Below, one piece after another: positions 19,113 to 26,310 of a stretch of 64,000 nucleotides of DNA. The translations under genes were made by a program, and so were the position numbers. The notes under the pieces are model-generated. The model was given only the letters and a program-made list of their open reading frames with translations, was not told the DNA's origin and did no database searches. The stretch comes from Limnohabitans sp. Jir61 (GTDB taxonomy: Bacteria; Pseudomonadota; Gammaproteobacteria; Burkholderiales; Burkholderiaceae_C): assembly GCF_003063545.1 (NCBI RefSeq), contig NZ_NESD01000001.1, positions 992,001 through 1,056,000 of the forward strand. The letters run 5' to 3'. Each line of letters starts with the position of its first letter. The first letter of the stretch is position 1.

Positions 19113-20771
19113 ATGGCATTGGTAGAAGTAAAAGTCCCGGATATCGGGGATTTCGACGAAGTCGCAGTCATTGAACTGCTGGTCAAAGTGGGCGACACCG
19201 TGAAAGCGGAACAGTCCCTGATCACCGTCGAATCAGACAAAGCCTCAATGGAAATTCCATCGAGCACCGCTGGTGTGGTCAAAGAGCTGCGCGTTAACTT
19301 GGGCGACAAGGTCAAAGAAGGCTCAGTGGTGTTGGTGGTGGAAGCCGCTGGTGCAGCCGCAGCCCCTGCAGCCGCAGCAGCTGCTCCTGTAGCCGCTGCT
19401 GCGCCTGCACCCGTTGCAGCTGCAGCCCCCGTTGCAGCCGCTGCTCTATCAGCATCGGGCCCCATCGAAATTCACGTGCCAGATATTGGCGACTTCAAAA
19501 ACGTCGCCGTGATCGAAGTGTTTGTGAAGCCTGGCGACAGCATCAAGGTGGAGCAATCGCTGATCACGGTTGAGTCCGACAAAGCGTCGATGGAAATTCC
19601 ATCGTCACACGCTGGCGTGCTCAAAGAACTCAAAGTCAAAGTGGGCGACACCGTCAACATTGGTGACTTGCTGGCTATTTTGGAAGGCACGGTCTCTGCC
19701 GCTGCTGCGCCCGTGGCTGCTGCCGCTTCTGCAGTTGCAGCCGTAGCGACTGCCGCTGTTGCTGCACCTACTGCGGTTGCTGCAGCAGTAGCTGCCGTGG
19801 CAGCACCTGCACACGCGCCAGGCGCGCCTACATTGGGCTTGCCACACGCATCACCCTCTGTGCGCAAGTTCGCACGCGAACTCGGTGTGCCGTTGGAAGA
19901 GCTTAAAGGCTCTGGCCACAAAGGTCGCATCACGCAAGACGACGTGCAAACGTTCACTAAGTCCGTCATGTCGGGCGCGACACAAACCAAGGCGCAAGCA
20001 GCCAAAGGTGGCGCATCTGCGGGTGGCGATGGTGCAGCCTTGGGCCTCATCCCATGGCCGAAGGTTGACTTTGCGAAGTTCGGCCCGATCGAGCGCAAAG
20101 AAATGGGCCGCATCAAGAAGATCAGCGGCGCGAACTTGCTTCGCAACGCCATCATGATTCCAGCCGTCACCAACCATGACGACTGCGACATCACCGACCT
20201 CGAAGCCTTCCGCGTCTCGACCAACAAAGAGAACGAGAAGAGCGGCGTCAAGGTCACGATGCTGGCGTTCTTGATCAAGGCTTGCGTGGCCGCGCTCAAG
20301 AAATACCCAGAGTTCAACAGCTCGCTCGATGGCGATGCACTGGTCTACAAAAACTACTGGCACATCGGCTTTGCTGCTGACACGCCCAATGGTTTGATGG
20401 TTCCGGTCATTCGCGATTGCGACAAAAAAGGCGTGCTGCAAATCAGCGCCGAAATGTCAGAGCTGGCCAAGAAAGCCCGTGACGGCAAACTTGGGCCCGC
20501 AGAAATGACAGGCGCAACCTTCACCATCTCTAGCCTCGGCGGCATTGGTGGCAAGTACTTCACGCCCATCATCAACGCGCCCGAAGTGGCCATCCTCGGT
20601 GTGTGCAAGAGCACCATGGAACCCGTGTGGAACGGCAAAGAATTTGTGCCACGCTTGATGTTGCCTCTGAGCTTGACGTGGGATCACCGCGTCATCGACG
20701 GCGCAGCAGCGGCACGCTTCAATGCGTACCTCGGTCAAATCCTCGGCGACTTCCGTCGCGTGTTGCTCTAA
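19113..20771 (+). CDS. aceF: pyruvate dehydrogenase E2, dihydrolipoyl acetyltransferase
   Basis: 552 residues. Two lipoyl domains (about 1-80 and 120-195), each with the lipoylated Lys in [13 protein letters not shown], are joined by Ala/Pro-rich linkers. Next come a peripheral subunit-binding domain (about 248-285, SPSVRKFARELGV...GHKGRITQDDV) and the catalytic acyltransferase domain ending in SLTWDHRVIDGAAAARF (HxxxDG). It transfers acetyl groups to CoA and forms the core of the complex. Two lipoyl domains, where E. coli has three, are common in Burkholderiales. Confidence 0.97.
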   Translation: MALVEVKVPDIGDFDEVAVIELLVKVGDTVKAEQSLITVESDKASMEIPSSTAGVVKELRVNLGDKVKEGSVVLVVEAAGAAAAPAAAAAAPVAAAAPAPVAAAAPVAAAALSASGPIEIHVPDIGDFKNVAVIEVFVKPGDSIKVEQSLITVESDKASMEIPSSHAGVLKELKVKVGDTVNIGDLLAILEGTVSAAAAPVAAAASAVAAVATAAVAAPTAVAAAVAAVAAPAHAPGAPTLGLPHASPSVRKFARELGVPLEELKGSGHKGRITQDDVQTFTKSVMSGATQTKAQAAKGGASAGGDGAALGLIPWPKVDFAKFGPIERKEMGRIKKISGANLLRNAIMIPAVTNHDDCDITDLEAFRVSTNKENEKSGVKVTMLAFLIKACVAALKKYPEFNSSLDGDALVYKNYWHIGFAADTPNGLMVPVIRDCDKKGVLQISAEMSELAKKARDGKLGPAEMTGATFTISSLGGIGGKYFTPIINAPEVAILGVCKSTMEPVWNGKEFVPRLMLPLSLTWDHRVIDGAAAARFNAYLGQILGDFRRVLL

Positions 20772-20780
20772 GGACTTGAT

Positions 20781-22613
20781 ATGGCAATGATTGATATCAA
20801 AGTTCCAGACATCGGCGACTTCGACGAAGTGGCCGTGATCGAGTTGCTGGTCAAACCCGGCGACACCGTCCGAGCAGAACAATCGCTCATCACTGTCGAG
20901 TCCGACAAAGCGTCGATGGAAATTCCATCCTCACACGCCGGCGTGGTGAAAGAGTTGAAAGTCAAGCTGGGCGACAAGGTCAAAGAAGGCTCTGTTGTGT
21001 TGGTGTTGGATGCAGAGGGTGCGGCTAGCGCGCCTGCTGCACCAGCGCCCACAGCGGCTCCAGCCGCAGCAGCACCCGCTGCGCCAGTGGCAGCAGCCCC
21101 TGCACCCACAGCCTCATCCTTTGGCGGCTCGGCCGACATCGAGTGCGATGTGCTCGTGTTGGGTGGTGGCCCCGGCGGTTACTCGGCTGCATTCCGTGCG
21201 GCTGACCTCGGCTTGAACGTCGTCATCGTTGAGCGCTACGCCACCTTGGGCGGCGTGTGTTTGAACGTGGGTTGCATTCCATCCAAAGCCTTGCTGCACG
21301 TCGCAGCGGTGATGGACGAAGTGGCGCACATGGCTGACCTGGGTGTGGACTTCGGTACACCCGCCGTCAACATCGACAAGCTGCGCGGTCACAAAGAAAA
21401 AGTCATTGGCAAACTCACAGGCGGCTTGGCTGCCATGGCCAAGATGCGCAAGGTCACCACCGTGCGCGGCTTGGGCCAATTCGTGGGTGCACATCACCTC
21501 GAAGTGAGCGAGACCACCGGCACTGCACAAGAACAAAACGGCAGCAAAAAAGTGATCGCCTTCAAGAAGGCCATCATCGCTGCAGGCTCGCAAGCGGTAC
21601 GTTTGCCTTTCATGCCCAACGACCCACGCGTGGTTGACAGCACCGGTGCTTTGGAACTCAAAGAAGTGCCCAAGCGCATGCTCATCTTGGGCGGCGGCAT
21701 CATCGGCCTAGAGATGGGCACGGTTTACAGCACGCTGGGCGCACGCCTAGACGTGGTGGAAATGATGGACGGCCTCATGCAAGGTGCTGATCGCGACTTG
21801 GTGAAGATCTGGCAAAAGATGAACGCCAAGCGCTTTGACAATATCATGCTCAAGACCAAGACCGTGTCCGCACGCGCCTTGCCCGAAGGCATTGAAGTCA
21901 CGTTTGCACCCGCAGAAGAGGGCGGCACAGCCCCCGCGCCGCAGGTGTACGACCTCGTGTTGCAAGCCGTGGGCCGTACGCCCAACGGCAAAAAACTCGC
22001 TGCTGAAAAAGCGGGCGTGTCTGTGACTGACCGCGGCTTCATCAACGTCGACATTCAAATGCGCACCAACGTGCCGCACATCTTCGCCATTGGCGACATC
22101 GTGGGCCAGCCCATGTTGGCGCACAAAGCGGTGCACGAAGCACACGTGGCGGCCGAAGTGATTGCGGGCGAACTGCAAGGCAACAAAGAGCTGGCAGCCG
22201 CTGCGTTTAACGCACGCGTTATCCCAAGCGTGGCCTACACCGACCCCGAAGTGGCATGGGTGGGCTTGACCGAAGACCAAGCCAAAGCGCAAGGCATCAA
22301 GGTGAAAAAGGGCTTGTTCCCTTGGACCGCCTCGGGCCGCGCCATTGCCAACGGCCGCGACGAAGGCGTGACCAAACTGCTGTTTGACGATTCACCCGAG
22401 GCCCACGGCCACGGCAAGATCTTGGGCGGCGGCATGGTGGGCACGCATGCGGGCGACATGATTGGCGAGATCGCTCTGGCCATCGAAATGGGCGCAGACG
22501 CTGTGGACATCGGCAAAACCATCCACCCACACCCCACGCTGGGCGAAAGCATCGGCATGGCGGCAGAAGTGGCACACGGTAGCTGCACGGACTTGCCGCC
22601 TAGCAAGAAGTAA
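20781..22613 (+). CDS. lpd: dihydrolipoyl dehydrogenase with N-terminal lipoyl domain (PDH E3)
   Basis: 610 residues, about 130 longer than a plain E3. Residues 1-80 are a lipoyl domain (Lys in [13 protein letters not shown]), then an Ala/Pro linker to about 117, then the FAD/NAD flavoprotein: [12 protein letters not shown], the redox disulfide in [19 protein letters not shown] loop [25 protein letters not shown], and the C-terminal His-Glu pair in HPHPTLGE. It reoxidises E2 dihydrolipoyl groups with NAD+. The fused lipoyl domain marks it as the E3 of the PDH complex; the second E3 gene, at 58954, lacks it. Confidence 0.96.
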   Translation: MAMIDIKVPDIGDFDEVAVIELLVKPGDTVRAEQSLITVESDKASMEIPSSHAGVVKELKVKLGDKVKEGSVVLVLDAEGAASAPAAPAPTAAPAAAAPAAPVAAAPAPTASSFGGSADIECDVLVLGGGPGGYSAAFRAADLGLNVVIVERYATLGGVCLNVGCIPSKALLHVAAVMDEVAHMADLGVDFGTPAVNIDKLRGHKEKVIGKLTGGLAAMAKMRKVTTVRGLGQFVGAHHLEVSETTGTAQEQNGSKKVIAFKKAIIAAGSQAVRLPFMPNDPRVVDSTGALELKEVPKRMLILGGGIIGLEMGTVYSTLGARLDVVEMMDGLMQGADRDLVKIWQKMNAKRFDNIMLKTKTVSARALPEGIEVTFAPAEEGGTAPAPQVYDLVLQAVGRTPNGKKLAAEKAGVSVTDRGFINVDIQMRTNVPHIFAIGDIVGQPMLAHKAVHEAHVAAEVIAGELQGNKELAAAAFNARVIPSVAYTDPEVAWVGLTEDQAKAQGIKVKKGLFPWTASGRAIANGRDEGVTKLLFDDSPEAHGHGKILGGGMVGTHAGDMIGEIALAIEMGADAVDIGKTIHPHPTLGESIGMAAEVAHGSCTDLPPSKK

Positions 22614-22631
22614 ACACTTCGCGCTGCAAAT

Positions 22632-22669
22632 AAAGAAGCCGCCAACCTGAAAGGGTTGGCGGCTTCTTT
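22632..22669. terminator. strong rho-independent terminator of aceE-aceF-lpd
   Basis: A perfect 16-bp stem begins AAAGAAGCCGCC and ends GGCGGCTTCTTT, with a 6-nt loop and A/T flanks, starting 19 bp after the lpd stop. It separates the operon from the AT-rich island downstream. Confidence 0.95.
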
Positions 22670-22806
22670 GTTTGTAGGACAGTTACTTGCAAAAATGAAA
22701 ATATATTTTTGACTATTTGTGTTTTTTCGGTCGGTCATCAAATATGATTACTTTAGTAGCTATAAAATTTATTTTTGTAGTTCTAATCAAAACAGACAGA
22801 TAGGAG

Positions 22807-23442
22807 ATGAAATTGTTAGGTTTTTTTCGCGATAAAGAATTTTCAATTGAGACAAATGTCACAAGACAGGAAATTATTAAAAAAACAAGAATAGCTGTTA
22901 TTGATGATGACGAAAAATTACAGTTGATTGATTTTCTGAAAAAACAAGGATTCTCTGTTGATCATGATCGAAAAGGCAATGATCTCTCAAAATATTCAAC
23001 GGGTATTTACGATGTGATTATTGTTGATTACCATGGCGTTGGTTCTGATCTAGGGAATGCGCAAGGATTAAGTTTATTGAGGTTCTTACGAAAAGAGGCC
23101 GTCGGAGTTAGGTTAATCGCATATACATCACGTAGTCTTACCGCATCTGAGGCTGACTTCTTTAAACTATCTCATGCTGTGCTGCCAAAGGATTGGGGCG
23201 TTATGGACTCTATGGAGTTAATTGAGGAACAAGTCCGCATAACTTATAGCAAGAGCTATCTATTTGATGAGTTGGTTGATGGACTTGGAATTAAAGATTC
23301 AAAGACAAAAAAAGAGTTGAAAAATAAACTCATCGAATGTATCGAAGGTGGTGAACGGGATGAGTTTAATAAATATTTGTTAAAGGCATTCAAATTTACA
23401 GCCAATAAAGCAATTGATGTATTGATTGGCAAGTTTTTCTAA
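22807..23442 (+). CDS. receiver-domain protein with unknown C-terminal domain
   Basis: 211 residues. Residues about 27-140 read as a CheY-like receiver: acidic pocket D33-D34-D35 in VIDDDE, phospho-acceptor Asp74 in IIVDYHG, Thr107/Ser108 in AYTSRS and Lys128 in LPKDW. The remaining 70 residues are charged and probably helical, with no helix-turn-helix or enzyme motif that I recognise. An AGGAG box abuts the ATG at 22807 with no spacing, so the TTG six bases later may be the true start. The gene is strikingly AT-rich (15 G/C of 60 at 22861-22920, against 39 of 60 in lpd at 22381-22440), suggesting acquisition. The kinase gene follows 3 bp later. Confidence 0.65.
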   Translation: MKLLGFFRDKEFSIETNVTRQEIIKKTRIAVIDDDEKLQLIDFLKKQGFSVDHDRKGNDLSKYSTGIYDVIIVDYHGVGSDLGNAQGLSLLRFLRKEAVGVRLIAYTSRSLTASEADFFKLSHAVLPKDWGVMDSMELIEEQVRITYSKSYLFDELVDGLGIKDSKTKKELKNKLIECIEGGERDEFNKYLLKAFKFTANKAIDVLIGKFF

Positions 23443-23445
23443 TAT

Positions 23446-24444
23446 ATGAATATTCCAGCAATATTTCCATTGGTTAACTTGGCATCTTCAATAAAAACTA
23501 ATGGCTGCACACATCTTGTGCCAAAGGAGTGCCTGTCTTCGGTAGAGTGCGAAACGCACTATGAGAATTTGAAATCTAAACCTGATGGTTATTATTTATG
23601 CCCGCACGGTTTTACTAGTAAATTATTTTCTGCAAATGGAACTCGGTATTCGGTCATAGGCATGGTCGCACAGCCGAGATTTAATACTAGTAAGGAACGT
23701 TTATCAGCTAAAAAGTACAGTAAAAATCATATATCAAGAGCTGATCTTGATAACTTTGCTAATGCTGTGCATCAGTTTGATGAACTAAAAGCTAGCGCAG
23801 TAATTGAGGCTTCTAAAGTTTTGCCACAAGCATTTCATGAACTACGAAAGCTAAATGGTTCCGTACTGAAGAGTGCAGAAATAGAGATTGGTAGCGGTAG
23901 AGATACTGGTAATCTTAAAGTGATTAAGGGAGCTTCTGAGCTAATGCGGAATAACTTTGATATTCTGGAGGCGCTTTCAAATATGGATGCAATGCGTGCA
24001 TTGCCTACAGATAATACGATCCGAGTCTTTCCATTGGCTTTTAAGATGAAGCGGATTTTAGAGAGTCGGGCCAAAGACAAGGGCATGAGAATTAATATTG
24101 AAGGTGATAGTGAAGGTAGTCTTAAAGGAAGTGCAAAGTCGTTTCCTATTGTGTTTGCCACATTAATTGAAAATGCAATTAAATATGGGAGGTCTAACTC
24201 TGATATCGATGTCACGATAAGTGTTACAGACAAAATACTTGAGATCACTGTAGAAAATTATTCCGATCAGATGATAGATCCGCAGCGCTGTTTTGAACGA
24301 GGAGTTCGCTTTTCTACCGTGGAAGAGGGAGGGGGCTTTGGCCTATATTTGGCAAAAGAAATCGTTGAAGCTCATGGTGGGCGCATATATTGCTCAGTGG
24401 AACGGCCTCTTGTTAGTATGAGGATTACTTTTGAGCGTGATTAG
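23446..24444 (+). CDS. histidine kinase-like ATPase with Cys/His-rich N-terminus
   Basis: 332 residues, no signal peptide or membrane segment, so a soluble sensor. Residues 20-56 hold C21-x-H23, C29, C35-x2-H38 and C52-x-H54 (YYLCPHGF), reminiscent of PocR-type ligand-binding or a metal site. Next come a helical region and an H-box-like FHELRKLNGS with candidate phospho-His131. The ATPase has N-box ENAIKYG (E242, N243) and G2 box GGGFGLYLAKEIVEAHGG, but the G1 DxG is replaced by ENYSD. It is AT-rich like its upstream partner and was probably transferred with it. Partnership with the receiver protein at 22807 is inferred from adjacency. Confidence 0.7.
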   Translation: MNIPAIFPLVNLASSIKTNGCTHLVPKECLSSVECETHYENLKSKPDGYYLCPHGFTSKLFSANGTRYSVIGMVAQPRFNTSKERLSAKKYSKNHISRADLDNFANAVHQFDELKASAVIEASKVLPQAFHELRKLNGSVLKSAEIEIGSGRDTGNLKVIKGASELMRNNFDILEALSNMDAMRALPTDNTIRVFPLAFKMKRILESRAKDKGMRINIEGDSEGSLKGSAKSFPIVFATLIENAIKYGRSNSDIDVTISVTDKILEITVENYSDQMIDPQRCFERGVRFSTVEEGGGFGLYLAKEIVEAHGGRIYCSVERPLVSMRITFERD

Positions 24445-24485
24445 GCAAGTTTTTTATGATCTTTTCAATGACTAGCTTTCTGCCT

Positions 24486-24510
24486 CGGTTGCAATTAGAT
24501 ATTGCAACTG
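24486..24510 (+). terminator. possible weak terminator of the AT-rich pair
   Basis: An inverted repeat, GGTTGCAAT/ATTGCAACT with one G-T pair and a 5-nt loop, is followed by a T-rich stretch, 42 bp after the kinase stop. The stem has low GC content, so the call is tentative. Confidence 0.35.
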
Positions 24511-24560
24511 TTTAATTTATTGTGAAATATTTAGTTGCTCTATCGATTCATTCACCGCAC

Positions 24561-25472
24561 TCAATGCGCCCCGAGGTAACACCCCTCAGCCCGCTCCCCG
24601 TCCGCTTCATCACCTTCTTCGCTGCACAGCGCAGCAATCAAGGCAAGGTCAGCCACCTGACCGGGTAGCAGCAGCTCTTCATTGGTCCAGCGCTTGACCA
24701 AGTGGCCATTGGCCACGCCTCCGGTGTGTGGGGCTTGGTAGGCGCGGCGGTGTTGCATGGTGATGCCGCTGTTGGCGTTGGCAATGAAGCGGCTTTCGCC
24801 CAAGGCCCAAGGTTCAAAGTAGGCATTGGCGGCGGCATCGACTTGGCGGAAGTAGCTGCGTGCGCCTTCGGCGTTGAGCTTCTTGCGCACGGTGCGCGTG
24901 ATGAGGCCTTGCAAGTGGTCTAGCGCGGCGTAGTCCATGTGCTTCAAGGCTTCGGGGCACATGTCTTGTGTGGCCAGTGCGGATGTGGCGGCCAGTTCTG
25001 CGGGCAGCACTTGCGCCATGGCTTTGACCACATCGTGATGTGGCGCTACAGCGGTGGCCACTCCGCGTGTTTGCGGCTGAATGGGGCAGCGAATTTCCAC
25101 AAAGCGCGGCTTCACAGGGCCAGTGCAGCCGTCGTGGTGGTAGTACTCGCCTTGGCTCAGCCGCCCTTTGCTAGAGCGCCCGCGCACATCGCGGTAGGTG
25201 GGGTGTTGGGTGTGTACGTTCAGGCACACCACCAAGCCCGTGGCATCGACCAGCTTGTAAAAGGCTTCGCGCCATTCGGGCAACAGAAGTTTGTCGTGCA
25301 GGTAGTCGGTGGGGGCTTGTGCCGCATGGCCCTTAAAGTCTTTTTCCTCGCCTTCAATCACCAACACAAAGGGCTTGGGCCTGCGCACGCGCCACTGGCA
25401 GTTGGCAAATTCCAGCACCGAGGTGGAGGTGTCAGAGAGTGTGGTGGCGTTGTGGCTTGTATTGGCAGACAT
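24561..25472 (-). CDS. putative Fe(II)/2-oxoglutarate dioxygenase-like protein
   Basis: 303 residues, no signal peptide. I do not recognise a named family with certainty. The segment EYYHHDGCTGPVKPRFVEIR resembles the HxD facial-triad region of TauD/TfdA-like dioxygenases (H112-x-D114, with a following aromatic/EIRCP strand). ITMQHRRAYQAPHTGG with H241 and NGHLVKRW resembles the distal-His/Arg end of that fold. Metal binding is therefore inferred by resemblance. It is the last gene of the 11-gene minus-strand operon, 17 bp after soxZ, so its substrate may be a product of the molybdenum hydroxylases. Confidence 0.5.
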   Translation of the reverse strand: MSANTSHNATTLSDTSTSVLEFANCQWRVRRPKPFVLVIEGEEKDFKGHAAQAPTDYLHDKLLLPEWREAFYKLVDATGLVVCLNVHTQHPTYRDVRGRSSKGRLSQGEYYHHDGCTGPVKPRFVEIRCPIQPQTRGVATAVAPHHDVVKAMAQVLPAELAATSALATQDMCPEALKHMDYAALDHLQGLITRTVRKKLNAEGARSYFRQVDAAANAYFEPWALGESRFIANANSGITMQHRRAYQAPHTGGVANGHLVKRWTNEELLLPGQVADLALIAALCSEEGDEADGERAEGCYLGAH

Positions 25473-25489
25473 GCCCTAATTTTAGGTCT

Positions 25490-25819
25490 TCACAATGCAG
25501 GTAGAACCGTCATGGTTTGTTTGAGTTCACCTCGGTTGCCACGGTCATCTATCCATTCCACATGCATCTCGGCAGTCTCTGTGGCGCGTACAAAAAATTC
25601 AAACAGGGGGTTGGCCGCTATGCCTGAAGAGGGCTCGACCCTCAGCACTTCGCGTGTGCCCAGTTTGCAAGTGAGCAAGCGGATGACGTTGCGTGGCACC
25701 ATTTTTCCCAGCAGGTCTTGCAGGTAGCCCGTGTCCATGGGGTGCTGCACCAGTAGGCGCACTTTCACCACATCGCCTGCAACGATGCGCTCGGGCCATT
25801 GCATGCGCGCTAGATTCAT
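25490..25819 (-). CDS. soxZ: SoxZ-type sulfur carrier partner
   Basis: 109 residues, the usual SoxZ length, without a leader. The start overlaps the SoxY-like stop in an ATGA. The pattern VVKVRLLVQHPMDTGY...IRLLTCKLG...RVEPSSGIAANPLFEFFVRA and the closing EWIDDRGNRGELKQT match the immunoglobulin-like SoxZ fold. In classical thiosulfate oxidation SoxZ binds SoxY and the pair is co-exported by the Tat system on SoxY's leader. No soxA, soxX, soxB or soxC is in the window, so the pair must have a different or partial role here. Confidence 0.82.
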   Translation of the reverse strand: MNLARMQWPERIVAGDVVKVRLLVQHPMDTGYLQDLLGKMVPRNVIRLLTCKLGTREVLRVEPSSGIAANPLFEFFVRATETAEMHVEWIDDRGNRGELKQTMTVLPAL

Positions 25820-26310
25820 GAGGCATCCACACAGGCTGATTCGGTCACGATGATGTCGGTCTGTGCAAATCGAAACTCACCGCTCGATAAACGCGCCAAC
25901 GCCACTACAGCTTGTGTGCCTGCTAAGCGCACACGTGTGTTGATTTCTGCACGGCCATTCCAAGGCCCCATGTGAAACACCGCCATGCGCGTGACGGGGT
26001 TGCGTTGCGACAGCAAGTACAGATGGGTCACGTGGTCTTGCTGTGTCATGGGGCTTTGTACCTGCACACCCAGCGGGACCAACGAGCCGTTGTCTGCCAG
26101 CACGGGGGCGCTGATGCTCACATCTTGCTGCAAAAGCTTCGCACTCTGAGTGATGGGGCTGATCATTTGCACCAAAGTTTTGAGCTCACCCGATTCCATT
26201 TTTTGCGCAAAGGCAGGGCTTGCTTGAACGGTGGCCCAAGCAAGCCCTAACGATGCACTGTGCTGCAACCAGCGCCGACGTGACGGCGCAGAGGCATCCC
26301 ACACGCTCAT
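25816..26310 (-). CDS. SoxY-related carrier protein with variant C-terminal arm
   Basis: 164 residues. A twin-arginine leader (SRRRWLQHSASLGLAW...PAFA) is followed by the SoxY-like beta domain (ITQSAKLLQQDVSISAPVLADNGSLVPLGVQ, read in parts). Classical SoxY ends in GGCGG, whose Cys carries the sulfur substrate. Here the tail is TESACVDAS with Cys160, the only cysteine of the whole protein, in the equivalent place. This matches what I recall of SoxY-related proteins with an AACIE-type arm, whose function is not established. It is a periplasmic carrier by inference. It overlaps the molybdenum hydroxylase gene upstream and soxZ downstream, each by 4 bp. Confidence 0.75.
   Translation of the reverse strand: MSVWDASAPSRRRWLQHSASLGLAWATVQASPAFAQKMESGELKTLVQMISPITQSAKLLQQDVSISAPVLADNGSLVPLGVQVQSPMTQQDHVTHLYLLSQRNPVTRMAVFHMGPWNGRAEINTRVRLAGTQAVVALARLSSGEFRFAQTDIIVTESACVDAS

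Noticed and set aside
22807-24444. Prophage or insertion-sequence cargo at the AT-rich island
   Set aside because: No integrase, transposase, terminal inverted repeats or target duplication could be seen around the pair.
25490-26310. A classical thiosulfate-oxidising sox cluster
   Set aside because: Only SoxY-like and SoxZ are present; the SoxY tail lacks GGCGG and no soxXAB or soxCD is near.
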